Numbered from the stretch's first letter, positions 25,965-37,136 are shown. The stretch: 64,000 bases of DNA from Icerya purchasi (GCA_039619475.1 CM077115.1:177700060-177764059); one strand, 5' to 3'. Program-made: numbers and translations. The notes: generated by a model not told the origin, from the letters alone.

Positions 25965-26995
25965 TATCGTGATACGATATAGATGGGGTAGGCGAGAAAA
26001 TTGGAATTATTTAAATACAAATATGATGGAATAATTTAAAATACGCAAGAGAGAATATTTCTGAAATATATATATATAAAATAGAAATTCCATCAATATA
26101 GGTTATTCATAAGCATACAGCTGATCATCTGACGGCGTATCTAAAATGAAAAGGGAATTTCGCAAAAATGACTGTGTAAGATGATAAGAGACGGATGAAT
26201 AGAGCGGAATCTGTTCGATCTCGGCGCACGGAAATTACTTTAATTATGCTAGCGGCTGTGTGAATCCGCTTTACGCGCAAACGTGTCCTCGTACGTACCT
26301 GCATTTTCTAGTCAGTTGTTTTAGTTATTTTATATATGTAATTATAATCGCGTTATATCGAAAGACATCATTCTAGTCACTACAAAAGCATATTGCTTTA
26401 AGAAGGAGGCGCAATAATCGAAGAAAATAAGAAAAAAAAAAGAATAAGGAACAGCTTCGAAATTGTGTAGCCGGAGATCAAAAACTTCGAAGACCGAGGG
26501 TGGACGAAAGCGCTCGAAAGTCATCAGTGCCTATACGGTAGCTACTGGAGGAGCTAAGAAGCCCAGCCTTCGCAGTCACTAGTCAACCAGACGGATAGAT
26601 CGCAGTCAAGGAAAATACAGGCCAGATTTATATATTCATATTTTATATTATTTCATTGTTGTTGTTTAAAAATTTGTGAGTTCTGCGATTGATTAAGTAT
26701 ATGTGTATGGTATATGTATTTTAATGAGTTGGATTGATTTGTGTTAATTTTTTTATATATGCAGCTGCATCTCCCAATCGTTTAGTGTCTCGGTGTTGTA
26801 AAATATAGAAAAATTTTGTGTACGAAGTGTTGGATTATTGCTTGTGTGAGTGTGCAAAGTAATTTCCGGCAGACCGAGTAAAATATTAAAGACAGAGATA
26901 AAAGTAATAAAAAGTATAAATTAACTGCATTTAAAAAAAAATATATCTATATTTTATCACAGAACTGGTTACCTCTGGTGACCGGTAACGTGATA
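25965..26995 (+). repeat. Left (5') LTR, 1031 bp
   Basis: It starts TATCGTGATACG and ends GGTAACGTGATA, so the termini form a short TATC...GATA inverted repeat rather than the usual TG...CA. It matches 30934-31964 across its full length. In other LTRs this region holds the promoter and polyadenylation signal; AT-rich TATA-like stretches occur near 26330 and 26750, but I cannot assign a start site. Confidence 0.93.
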
Positions 26996-26998
26996 AAT

Positions 26999-27016
26999 TG
27001 GCGACCACGACGCGGG
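26999..27016 (+). promoter_or_regulatory. Primer binding site (tRNA-Arg-like)
   Basis: TGGCGACCACGACGCGGG lies 3 nt after the LTR. It begins with TGG, the complement of the tRNA CCA end. The TGGCGACC start is the pattern known for arginine-tRNA-primed gypsy-group elements. The exact isoacceptor is inferred and not verified. Confidence 0.75.
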
Positions 27017-27019
27017 ATT

Positions 27020-27058
27020 CACTAATTGTAATAAATTTTAGTTTTATTACAATTAGTG
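27020..27058. repeat. 16-bp hairpin in the leader, just before gag
   Basis: Arm 27020-27035 (CACTAATTGTAATAAA) is an exact reverse complement of arm 27043-27058, with a 7-nt loop. It sits 4 nt after the primer binding site and 12 nt before the gag ATG, where packaging or dimerisation structures occur in other retroelements. A role here is inference. Confidence 0.85.
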
Positions 27059-27070
27059 GAGCGGACAATA

Positions 27071-28066
27071 ATGGCAGAGAGACGGGTTTTGAGAAGTGAG
27101 TTCAGGAGAACTTCCTTGGGAAGTACTCCTAACAGAGGAGAAGGTGTCACGACACGAGGAGTGAACGTAGAGGCGGAAAATGTGATAGAAGATTCAGGTG
27201 TAGAATTAATGAATTCGACAATGAGGGAAGAAAAAGAAGAATCACAAAAAGGTAAAGAGGAAAATGTTAGTAATGTTATGTTAGTTCAATTAATACAACA
27301 ATTAAGTAAAGATATAAATACTAAATTTGATGAACAAAATAAAAAATTTAGTAATGATATGAATAGTAAATTTGATGAACAAAATAAAAAATTTAGTAAT
27401 GATATGAATAGTAAATTTGAAGAACAAAATAAGATAATTAGCCGGATATTTGAAGAACAGAATAAAGAAATTGATAGAAAATTTGAAGAAAAAAAGGAAA
27501 TATTTAGTAAGCAAACTAAAAATAAGACACCGAGTCTAGAAAATGATATTAATAAAGTACATAGTCAAGTAGAAACATTAAATACAGATTTAAATGAGCA
27601 AAATGAAAATATTTCGAAGGTAAATAATAATTTAGTACAGAAAAATAAAACTTTAGTTACACTTGAAACGAAATTCAATTGTCATGTTAATGGGGTAGAT
27701 CGAAGTGTGGAAGATCAAATAAAGAACAAGGTAACGACGGTAAAAGATGAATTAACACAAGAAGTAGAAAGAAAAGTTCGAAAAGAAGTAGAATCGATTA
27801 GAGAAGAGTTATATAGAAAAGATTCTGAAATTGCAGAGTTAAGAAGAAATATCGAGCAACAAGAGGTGATCAGTGTTTTGTCAGCCAAACATGCATTCAA
27901 TGTGGGTCAAAATTTTAAAAGTTGTATTATTAAAGGGATCAGCGAATTAGAAAAACAAAAACATACAAATTGGAATGGATTTGATGTGAGTTGCGATCTA
28001 TTTAAGAACGGAACATATTTTACAAATAAAGCATGGATACGTGGTTATCACTCTCCTATTAGTTAA
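27071..28066 (+). CDS. Gag-like coiled-coil protein of the LTR element
   Basis: An open frame of 331 codons starting at the first in-frame ATG (27071). The frame is open a little further upstream, but only with non-ATG codons. Nothing in it matches a catalytic domain. The N-terminal ~80 residues are polar. From residue 85 a 15-residue unit (KFDEQNKKFSNDMNS) is repeated about three times, encoded by a 45-bp tandem DNA repeat (27323-27457). Long Lys/Glu/Gln-rich stretches follow that should form coiled coil (about residues 85-275). The last ~60 residues are less helical. No CCHC zinc knuckle is visible, so nucleocapsid function may be missing or the frame may be shortened. The position directly after the primer binding site argues for Gag. 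A C-terminal truncation linked to the deletion is possible. Confidence 0.7.
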   Translation: MAERRVLRSEFRRTSLGSTPNRGEGVTTRGVNVEAENVIEDSGVELMNSTMREEKEESQKGKEENVSNVMLVQLIQQLSKDINTKFDEQNKKFSNDMNSKFDEQNKKFSNDMNSKFEEQNKIISRIFEEQNKEIDRKFEEKKEIFSKQTKNKTPSLENDINKVHSQVETLNTDLNEQNENISKVNNNLVQKNKTLVTLETKFNCHVNGVDRSVEDQIKNKVTTVKDELTQEVERKVRKEVESIREELYRKDSEIAELRRNIEQQEVISVLSAKHAFNVGQNFKSCIIKGISELEKQKHTNWNGFDVSCDLFKNGTYFTNKAWIRGYHSPIS

Positions 28067-28231
28067 TCTAAGCATAATAGTGTTCATTGTATTATTTCGA
28101 CTACGACATATGTATATATCAGATGAGAGGTTTTCTCGTTTGGCAACTATGTTATTTTGATTTTAGATGGGATTTAAAATTCAAGTATTTTATTGTCGCG
28201 GTATGTATGGAATAATAATATAATTGAATAT

Positions 28232-28263
<32 letters not shown>

Positions 28264-28431
28264 AATAGATAAACAGAAAAAAAAAAAAAAAAAAAGTATA
28301 GCTGTACTTAGCTGTTGCATGCAGCAATAATAAATGTCAAGTTGTTTAGCCTATTTGTTCTGATGTAAAGTATGGTTAAAATTTATTTAAAATATTTACG
28401 TAGTATTGGATGGAAATAAATAAAATTTAGA
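28067..28431. other. Non-coding interval inside the LTR element
   Basis: Holds a TAA/TAAA microsatellite (about 28226-28266) and an A19 tract (about 28276-28294). In a complete element protease and reverse transcriptase would lie here; no trace of them was found. Confidence 0.6.
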
Positions 28432-28896
28432 AATGTGGTATCAATGTTAAAAGTTAAACTTGGATGATAGTAATAATAATTGTAAACTATCAGGAAAGTT
28501 AAATTTAAAAATGGGGTATCAACGTTAAGAGTTAAACTTGGATGATAGTAATAAAATTGTAAACTATCAGGAAAGTTAAATTTAGAAATGTGGTATCAAT
28601 GTTAAAAGTTAAACTTGGATGATAGTAATAATAATTGTAAACTATCAGGAAAGTTAAATTTAAAAATGGGGTATCAACGTTAAGAGTTAAACTTGGATGA
28701 TAGTAATAAAATTGTAAACTATCAGGAAAGTTAAATTTAGAAATGTGGTATCAACGTGAAGAGTTAAACTTGGATGATAGTAATAAAATTGTAAACTATC
28801 AGGAAAGTTAAATTTAGAAATGTGGTATCAACGTTAAGAGTTAAACTTGGATGATAGTAATAAAATTGTAAATTATTAGGAAAGTTAAATTTAGAA
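28432..28896 (+). repeat. Six-copy 77/78-bp tandem array inside the LTR element
   Basis: Units start at 28432, 28510, 28587, 28665, 28742 and 28819. Two unit types alternate: a 78-bp type with ATAATAATTG and a 77-bp type with ATAAAATTG. The pair 28432-28586 appears to be duplicated as a 155-bp dimer at 28587-28741. Two further 77-bp units with slight changes follow. No reading frame runs through it. It occupies the place where pol should be. Confidence 0.93.
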
Positions 28897-29180
28897 CTGT
28901 CTCGCTTGTCTCCATTTTGAAAACATGAATATATTTTAGTTTTATAAACGGATCTCTTGAAGTGTAATGTAATTTGATAATTTTGAAGTAACTATGCACC
29001 ACTTATATGGAATTTTGATTAATATTTAAAAAAAAAAAAAAAAAAATGAAATGCGCGATTGATTAAAATATACAAATACGAAGAAAAAGAAATGAAATAG
29101 AAACGAAATAAAAAGATAAAGGGATAAATTATTAGAATAATACGATATGATTATGAAGAAATAACTATTGGTGTGATAAA
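28897..29180. other. Non-coding interval before the integrase fragment
   Basis: AT-rich, with an A19 tract at about 29028-29046. No coding similarity was found. Confidence 0.5.
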
Positions 29181-29876
29181 ATGAGTGTGTTAGTTAGAAG
29201 AGAGTTGAATAAGTGTGAATTGTGTAAGAGAGTGAAGTATAATTACAGTGAACATAAACCTATATATAAAGCTCATAAAGTGCAAAGTCCATTGGATGTA
29301 GTCTCGATAGATATACTGGGACCGCTTCCCGTGTCGAAGGGGAAGGATAAGCTGTTGGTCGTATACGATATTTTCTCAAAATTTGTTAAGTTGTACCCAG
29401 TAAAGAAATTGTCAAGTAGAATTGTAATTGCAAAGATGAAAAGTTTTATTAGTACATATGGGAAAATGAAAGTTATAATATCAGATAACGCCACAATATT
29501 CAGAAGTGGGTTGTGGACGGAGCATTTTAAAAATGAAAATATAGAATTGAGACGCATACCCCCGTATTTTTCTCAAGGGAATCCAGTTGAAAGATGTAAT
29601 CTCGAGATAGCGAAGTACTTAAAAGTGTTCAACAGGTATAAACAAAAGAATTGGTGTTATCATGTAGATAAAGTAGAGAGAATTATAAATAGCATACCGC
29701 ATAGTGTAACTGGAGAGCCTCCAATAACGGTGCTGACAGGAAAAGAGAATCCAGGGTTACTACGTGAACGAGTAGAGTATCCGGAGAAATCGATAATAAA
29801 TCATAGGAGGTTAATTGAAACAATCCGGGAAAGAATAGAATACGTCGGAAAGAGAAACATGAAAAAAAATAAATAA
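29181..29876 (+). pseudogene. Integrase fragment (zinc-finger CC + catalytic core), gypsy type
   Basis: A 231-codon frame. Residues 12-15 (CELC) are the cysteine pair of the integrase HHCC zinc finger; the histidine half is missing upstream, so the protein is N-terminally truncated. The catalytic core is complete in order: D44 in SIDILGPLP, D102 in ISDNATIF and E137 in NPVERCN, spaced as in Ty3/gypsy integrases, which join retrotransposon DNA to the chromosome. Basic residues close the frame (KRNMKKNK), then a stop. The C-terminal domain continues 4 nt later in another frame (29881-30087), so a frameshift separates the two. Without its zinc-finger start and without reverse transcriptase upstream it is unlikely to be active. 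Confidence 0.88.
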
Positions 29877-29880
29877 TAGA

Positions 29881-30087
29881 ATGCTAGAATTAAGTGTTGG
29901 TGATCCAGTATATATCCGGAATCATACACTATCTGATAAAGCCAAGAACAAACCAAAAAAGTTAAGTGATGTTTATAAAGGGCCATTTAAGATCGGTAAG
30001 AAAATAGGAACTAACACATATGAGATAGTAGATCAGAATAATCAAAGTCTCGGAATACAAAATGTAAAGAATTTGAAAAAAGGGTAA
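29881..30087 (+). pseudogene. Integrase C-terminal (GPY/F-type) domain, frameshifted
   Basis: 68 codons reading LSVGDPVYIRN, then YKGPFKIGKKIGTNTYEIVD. This is the SH3-like C-terminal module with the GPF motif that follows the catalytic core in many gypsy integrases. It is in a different frame from the core, 4 nt after the core's stop codon, so it would not be translated as part of the integrase. The rest of the element to the right LTR has no open frame. Confidence 0.85.
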
Positions 30088-30309
30088 TGTTGAAAGTGAA
30101 TGAGAGTCGAATTAGTTGACTTGGAGAACGGAAGATTTAAAGTAAGAGAATAATAAATAAATCTTTAGGATTATGAAAACAGTTAATATTACCTATTTAT
30201 GCGAATGATATTTAGTTACCTGCTGTTGTACCTAAAATATTCGGTTAAAATGTATATATGGCATGTAAATAAGTTGTGGTAATAAAACGTGCGCGTATCG
30301 GTTTTTATA

Positions 30310-30349
<40 letters not shown>

Positions 30350-30933
30350 ATAGATTATTTTAAATAAGTTGTTACGGCAACAAAATGTGTGTAAAATTAA
30401 TAAAAATTATGTAATATGATTGGTAGGAAATAATTTGAGTAGCAATGTGCGATTCGCAGTCTATTGGATGAGTAAATGAGAGTGTAAGAAGAATATCAGA
30501 TGGGGCGTATCGGTTAAAAAGGGTAGTATGTAATTTGCAGTGGTACTGACTGTGGTAAGCTAATCAGATCATTAGATTTGGTGGAGGAGTGTTCATTAAC
30601 AACATTGATGCCGGTGCGTAATTCTTCGTGTGCGTGTGACATCAGTGTCTCCGAAAAATAGTGGCGATTAGAATTCGTCAGATCAATTGTCGCTTATCAG
30701 CTAAATCTCGCGTCGAATCGGAACGCGATTATTCACAGCGTCTCTACAATATAATGTGTTATCTCCGCCTCATGATTTGAAAAAGAATATAAACAATTTA
30801 TAATTTTGTTCAAACTTTACCAAAAAGGATTCTTGCTGTATTAAGATGATTTTCTTTTAAATGTTACGATGTAAGCATGGAATTATCATTAAAATTCAAA
30901 GGAAAAAATTTTTTTTTTTAGAACGCAGTGATA
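30088..30933. other. 3' non-coding part of the LTR element, with a 44-nt A tract
   Basis: A pure A run spans about 30313-30356. A purine stretch, AAAGGAAAAAA near 30897-30907, is the nearest polypurine-tract-like sequence, but it lies about 27 nt before the right LTR rather than directly against it. No coding sequence was seen. Confidence 0.6.
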
Positions 30934-31964
30934 TATCGTGATACGATATAGATGGGGTAGGCGAGAAAATTGGAATTATTTAAATACAAATATGATGGAA
31001 TAATTTAAAATACGCAAGAGAGAATATTTCTGAAATATATATATATAAAATAGAAATTCCATCAATATAGGTTATTCATAAGCATACAGCTGATCATCTG
31101 ACGGCGTATCTAAAATGAAAAGGGAATTTCGCAAAAATGACTGTGTAAGATGATAAGAGACGGATGAATAGAGCGGAATCTGTTCGATCTCGGCGCACGG
31201 AAATTACTTTAATTATGCTAGCGGCTGTGTGAATCCGCTTTACGCGCAAACGTGTCCTCGTACGTACCTGCATTTTCTAGTCAGTTGTTTTAGTTATTTT
31301 ATATATGTAATTATAATCGCGTTATATCGAAAGACATCATTCTAGTCACTACAAAAGCATATTGCTTTAAGAAGGAGGCGCAATAATCGAAGAAAATAAG
31401 AAAAAAAAAAGAATAAGGAACAGCTTCGAAATTGTGTAGCCGGAGATCAAAAACTTCGAAGACCGAGGGTGGACGAAAGCGCTCGAAAGTCATCAGTGCC
31501 TATACGGTAGCTACTGGAGGAGCTAAGAAGCCCAGCCTTCGCAGTCACTAGTCAACCAGACGGATAGATCGTAGTCAAGGAAAATACAGGCCAGATTTAT
31601 ATATTCATATTTTATATTATTTCATTGTTGTTGTTTAAAAATTTGTGAGTTCTGCGATTGATTAAGTATATGTGTATGGTATATGTATTTTAATGAGTTG
31701 GATTGATTTGTGTTAATTTTTTTATATATGCAGCTGCATCTCCCAATCGTTTAGTGTCTCGGTGTTGTAAAATATAGAAAAATTTTGTGTACGAAGTGTT
31801 GGATTATTGCTTGTGTGAGTGTGCAAAGTAATTTCCGGCAGACCGAGTAAAATATTAAAGACAGAGATAAAAGTAATAAAAAGTATAAATTAACTGCATT
31901 TAAAAAAAAATATATCTATATTTTATCACAGAACTGGTTACCTCTGGTGACCGGTAACGTGATA
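30934..31964 (+). repeat. Right (3') LTR, 1031 bp
   Basis: Direct repeat of 25965-26995 with the same length and ends (TATCGTGATACG...AACGTGATA). The match stops exactly where the flank turns into an AT repeat. Near identity with the left LTR indicates recent integration. Confidence 0.93.
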
Positions 31965-31968
31965 ATAT

Positions 31969-32460
31969 ATATATATATATATATTACCATTCAAAGGGCT
32001 TAATCTAAGTTTATCGTGCATATTAATAAACGCTCTTTGCATCCTGCTCATGTTTTATAAATCCTAAATCCGTTTCATTCTAGATTATTGTTCTTCCATA
32101 TATGGTAACTGTTCCAAGTCTGCTCTTTCCGCTATCCTAGCTATTCAAGCTGAAAAGCCATCATATTTTATTCGACGTCTTTAGATTACCGCATTAACTG
32201 TTTGTCCATTTCCTCTTCTTCACTTATTTCTTTTTATTGCTTCATCTTACGTAACTGACATTATTCGGTCAATAAAATATCAATTCTGTCTCTTACCTTC
32301 AATTTTCGTAATTTTTATCTACACTCACAAAAAATCTCTCAAACCTTTTCTTTAATTTGTTGTCTTCCCTTTATCTGATTAACTACTTCTATTCTTCTGT
32401 TCCTCCCCAACTCATTCTACACTACTTTATTAAACCGAAATTTTTATACTATTTAAATCC
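31969..32460 (+). pseudogene. Family 1 LINE ORF2 fragment, right half (split by LTR element)
   Basis: After the LTR element and a short AT repeat, the family 1 alignment resumes. GGGCTTAATCTAAGTTTATC (about 31997) corresponds to AGGATTAATCTTTTAAAATC of the near-complete copy (its 59230 region). A stretch matching LYKSLILSKLDYCSYIYGN in broken frames follows (about 32030-32130). Similarity fades by about 32460. The RNase H end of this copy was not found, so it was lost or is too diverged to see. Confidence 0.75.
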
Positions 32461-33658
32461 GCTCTTTCCTAACAACTTTATAATCTCAAAGCCTCAATAG
32501 AATAATCGGCTAGCACTATTGTCATTAGAAGCATAGTACGATAATGTATTGATGTGTGGAAGAGCGTGTACGGTGGTGCATGTATGCAACTATATTCATA
32601 CACTAGACAAATATACTAGTGTGAATAAGTGCGCCTGAAATTGTATTGATCGAAATGTAATTGCAGGTATTGTTTAATAAATGTTATTAAATTAAATTAA
32701 ATTTTTTTTTTTATCCCCATCCCTGGGTTTGCTACCAGAGAGCATTAGCCCAGCTTAATTTAATTTAATTATTATACGAAAAAATGTTTTTTTTCCTTGT
32801 GAGCTGCGTTAGTGTCATATAATGATTATTAATTGAAACACATTTTTTAGGTAGCAAAAATAGTACTAACGATAACAATCGGGATCCGATTTTTGCGGTT
32901 TTTCAGATGTGAACGGGAAATAATAGTCGTATAGATGATCTTATATTCAGGTTGTAATAGAATTGAAACTATTAGCAACTTTCTGAAAATTAAGGTGGTG
33001 GTGCTGAGCGAAGTTTACGGAACGGGGCGACCGGACTGGACGAAAAGACGATGGCTACATAAGGCTATTTTGACGGGGCTTTTGTTGTCACCTATTATTC
33101 AGGTTAAAGTGGTAAATTTCGACGATAAAGAAGATATACGACGAAGAACTAAAGAGATAAGCGGCGTGAGTGTGTGCAGTACGATGTATCTTTTCGGCAC
33201 GATATTATACTACCAGCGGGAATTGCGAAGCATAAAAGACACGAGGCTGCTTCCGTTCTCGGAAATAAGGCGAGTGTTGAATTTTAGCCAGCCGGAATAG
33301 TAGTTGCAGAAAGAGATTGAAGGCGTAGATACTATTTCGAGCGGGAAACGGAATATTACAGAGTACGCACTCTGGGAATACGTATTAGAAATAATGTAAA
33401 AGCGACCATAATAACTATCCTCTATCTATTCAGCTGATTTAACATCTCCTTAGCTTCTGGCTCAGATGCCTATCGTCTTGAAAACAGTCGACTAGTATAA
33501 TACACGTTTCTATTAACCGTCAGCGGATGACTATATCAATAAGTACCGCTACCGCTATCATCTTAACGCCCACATTATTTCGATATTTGTTCATTCGCCG
33601 CATCATCTGCTAACCACTATTTCAATCTCCCTTCATATATCACACAAATAAATACATA

Positions 33659-33693
<35 letters not shown>

Positions 33694-33864
33694 TATAATA
33701 TGTACATATTATATCGAGTCTTCTCGGAAACCGGATTACATTTATTGTTTTCCATTCCTTATACCGTTCAGATGGTTCTTACTGGAGCTCTTCTCTAGTG
33801 GCTCGTTTTTTCAATCGTCCTCGCCCGCATCGCTACCGGCGTAAAGTCCAATTTAGTAGACGTA
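32461..33864. other. No gene recognised; small inverted repeat and (AT)n
   Basis: Contains an ATTAAATTAAATTAA block at about 32687 and its reverse complement at about 32757-32772, enclosing ~55 bp that include an A/T12 run. A 121-codon frame at 32935-33300 has no recognisable motif. An (AT)n microsatellite lies at 33663-33691. Confidence 0.45.
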
Positions 33865-34162
33865 AGTAGGGCTTTTAGGTTACAGATAGCACACAAAGGT
33901 GCCGACACAGGTAATTTGGCCCAATAACAGCTGAAACTAGAATGATTTTTGTCCATCGGTCCGCCCACGCATGAGGCTTCCACCCATTACCGCCGTGAAT
34001 GTGCACCTTTCGTTCCCAAGCGCGTTTTTTCAAAATTGGGGGCCTAAGTATTCTAGCAGGGTTCCAAAAATTAACTCACCTGATCGCCCGCGCAGTCCCA
34101 CGCACGCCACCTTCTACCATCGTGCGCATGTATTATACTAGTTTTTGCTTGTAATATATGTG
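33865..34162 (+). repeat. Left arm of a ~300-bp inverted repeat pair
   Basis: Starts AGTAGGGCTTTTAGGTTACA and matches the reverse complement of 37137-37441 at roughly 85-90% by eye, ending at CTTGTAATATATG. A short peptide frame is shared by both arms on one strand (NCYWAQLPV...APLCASCNLKALL in one, SCYWAKLPV...APLCAICNLKALL in the other). This may mean an old coding origin or simply a shared repeat. Confidence 0.88.
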
Positions 34163-37136
34163 TAACGTCAAGCATATATCCACCGTCTCGATTATACAAC
34201 ACTATTACAGATTTTTAAAATTAATTCGATTATTTTTTTTCCATTTTCTCCGATTCTAAAAATTTCGCCTCCCCCCCCTTACCCTCGCAGCCCAAATTAA
34301 CGTTCGTTCATAATATTATTGGAACGAAGTTCTTTTACGCGGCTTGTCGCTAGGAGTAAACTGACAGAAAATGGGTACTAACGAAAAAGAGCGTTATGCG
34401 TCGTCCTCCAGGCGACCTTCACTCTCTTTTTCTTTCTCTCTGTCTCCTTCTATTATATACGTGTGTGTGTGCGTGCGTGCGAGCGAGTATCGAGATTCGA
34501 GCAGCAACCATCGTACGCGGTCGACTGTATAAGCTCAATTCTAAACACGTGTGTACATTTTATTGAATTTGATAATTGGCGCGTTTTTTTTTGTGCGACG
34601 TTACCGCACTTCAACGAGTCTGATGATTTGTTTATCGTTTTTGTTTTAATTCGTACGGGATTTATATATTGTGTCATTTTTTATCGTATACTTTCTGAAT
34701 GACTTTATACTTGTACATCGACCAAAAAGTGAAAGAAACTTTGTTCGTACCGGGTGTCCCCCTCTAGACACTACTTCTCTTTTTTTTTATTTGTTTATTT
34801 ATTTTCTAGACTTATGCTATTCTTAGTTCCCCTATCACCATATTCATTTTATTTTTTTTTCAAGCCTAAGTATTACAGAATTTTACGCTTCCATTCATTT
34901 TTCCGTTCGGAAAAGCGCACCATCCGATCCAACGCACATGTTCCCACGCCTCCGTCACCGTTACCAACCGTTATTTCACTTTCGATTATTTTATTTATTT
35001 CTTATTTTCTCGTCAAAATTTCTAAATTAACCTTATATACAGATGTTATGGTAATAGTTTGTCTGAGCTTAGATATTGTAGAATTAACCTAAACATATTT
35101 TTATTTTTCAGCTGTTCCAAAAAAATTTTCAATCTTTCTTAATTTTCTTTTATGTTTTCTCTAATGCTAAAATATAAGCGGTCATAGTCCTGACCGGCGC
35201 AAATATACACTACCCATTCCCACACATACGCATTGTGATAGATGGTGTTAAAGTGTACCATATGTTCCTGCGCACGTTCCACATTTAACATTATCCCCTA
35301 TTATGTATTATTAAAATTAACCGAAAATTTTATAATGGACGAATGAATGTAACCTTAATCCCGTCTGTCTCTTCCGATCATTTTGTCGATCGCACGTAAG
35401 GTTTTTTAAGTTTCTTCGAGTGATTCAAAATTATTTCGAGCATATCGCTTATTCTTTCCATTGCTCCGAAATTTCCCTCTACCCTCATAGTTCAAAGTTC
35501 CGATCTTTTTGTAATATTTTTATTTTCCGAGTATGCCTACTCGCAACCACCGCAAAAGCATATTATTCGCTTCGTTTCCACGCACACGTGTTACCACGCA
35601 CGTTATCAATATTAAATACATACGTGTTAGACCCACGCTATATTTAGCATTTTATTTCGTAAATATTGTTTCGCGATATATATATATATATACGATGCAA
35701 TCTATGAATATCGCTTTTGTCAGTTGTATTGAGAGAGAGTGTGTGTGAGAGAGAGAGAGAGGTAGAAAAAACGTATTAGTTTTACAAGACACGGTGTGTT
35801 TGATGAAAAACGCGGGAACAGGAACAGATCAGGGATGTAACGAGTGAGTGAGAGAGGGAGTGGGATGCGAATTAGAAGAATATATTTTTCTATGTGAAAG
35901 GTTGATTATGAGAAAACTTTGAAGTTACCCGTAATTATCCCTTAACAAGCCGTATTGAGCAAAAAGTGTAATTTTTCTTCATTGGGTGTTTGTTGATATT
36001 GCTACGAATGCGCACCATCTGTTCCCACGCACGTGTGTTGTCGCTCCGATAACATCGATTGCTAGCCACTGTCAGAAACCTCTGAACACATGATACTAAC
36101 GTCGCCGACACTACTTTTCCCATCGTTCGTAATATTTTTTTCTATGTGTAAGCATTATAAAATTAATCTAAGTATATTTTTTACTTTTTCGCTACACAAA
36201 ACTTTTTTCAAGTCTTCCGTATTGTGCCTCGCACACCAATGTACGATCTTGTCGATTTATTACCTCAAATATACCTCTTTACAACCATCGTTAGTAATTC
36301 TTATCACAACCTAGTGTTCCCGCAAATCGCGGAGAAACTCTTCGCTCCGTACGTACCAAGTGATCTATTTCCAAAAATTCAAATCGTACGTAAGTATTTT
36401 GAAATCGTGCATATACAAGTATAAAAAAAATTAAAAATTCTATCATTATGATACTTAAATTTAAAAACTAGAAGGAAATTTTCATAGCAAGCTCTGTTTT
36501 TTACATTTGCCTTCCAAATCATATCGTTGAATAGACTGCTATATGTTTAAGAGGCAGTAAAGAACTCGATTATTCACGTGAGGACTGGATGAAACACCCG
36601 GTGACCGATGAAAACGTACGAGTCTTATTATTTCGAATATAAATTTAGATGGGGATTTCTATACTATTTTTCGTTCTAAGATGTTTTATTTTTACATTCG
36701 TTTTTTTTTTTTAATTTCTTTTACACAGTTATTCTATTTTAATTATTTTTTCTCCATTATCTAACATTATCATTTCATTCAATCTTTATACACTAACATG
36801 AAAGTTCTACAAAAATCCTTCACAATATCTAGTAACGGATTCCGGAGAGAAAAAATCTCCGATCAAACTGTTATTTGATTATTTTATTATTACGCGCCGA
36901 ATTTTGAAAAATCGCGGTAGCAAACGATAGGCGCGTGGGAAAAAAAGTGACTGCATGGTGGGCGAACACATCTTTCTATACGTTTTCTAAAGTAAAAATT
37001 AAATTAAAAAAAAAAAAAAAATGCGAGAATGGAACGCGACTCAGGAATTCCTTTAAATTTTGGGTTTCCAGTTTCGAACGTTTTTAACACTCTTGCGAAA
37101 ATTTCGCCCCTTCAATTATTAAGATGAAAATTACGC
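34163..37136. other. 3-kb interval between inverted arms
   Basis: AT-rich, with GT/GC-type microsatellite near 34462-34486 and GAGAGA near 35733-35761. Short phrases related to CGCAC...TTCCCACGCAC recur near 34920-34950, 35265-35280, 35575-35600 and 36007-36030, and an AATTAACCTAAACATATTTTT-like phrase recurs near 35083 and 36160. No transposase-like reading frame was found. Confidence 0.5.

Larger units (their letters stand above)
25965..31964 (+). mobile_element. Gypsy-type LTR retrotransposon, internally deleted, 6.0 kb
   Basis: Two direct repeats of 1031 bp bracket 3938 bp of internal sequence. After the left LTR comes a tRNA-type primer binding site, then a gag-like frame, a tandem-repeat block and an integrase split into two frames. 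The protease, reverse transcriptase and RNase H that a complete gypsy element carries (about 2-3 kb) are absent, so it cannot move on its own. The LTRs look nearly identical (I noticed one difference, C/T near 26602 and 31571), so insertion is recent. It disrupts a family 1 LINE pseudogene. Confidence 0.9.

Noticed and set aside
26342..26524. 60-codon frame present twice, also at 31311-31493
   Set aside because: Its perfect repetition is explained by its position in the two LTRs; it is not evidence of a conserved gene.
27056..27058. GTG as the start of gag
   Set aside because: The codon lies inside the leader hairpin, and an ATG follows five codons later in frame at 27071.
28432..28896. CRISPR array
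   Set aside because: Units are contiguous, without unique spacers, and lie inside a retrotransposon of a eukaryote.
32935..33300. 121-codon plus-strand frame
   Set aside because: No recognisable domain and no splice or promoter context. It remains possible that it is an exon, but nothing in the sequence shows it.
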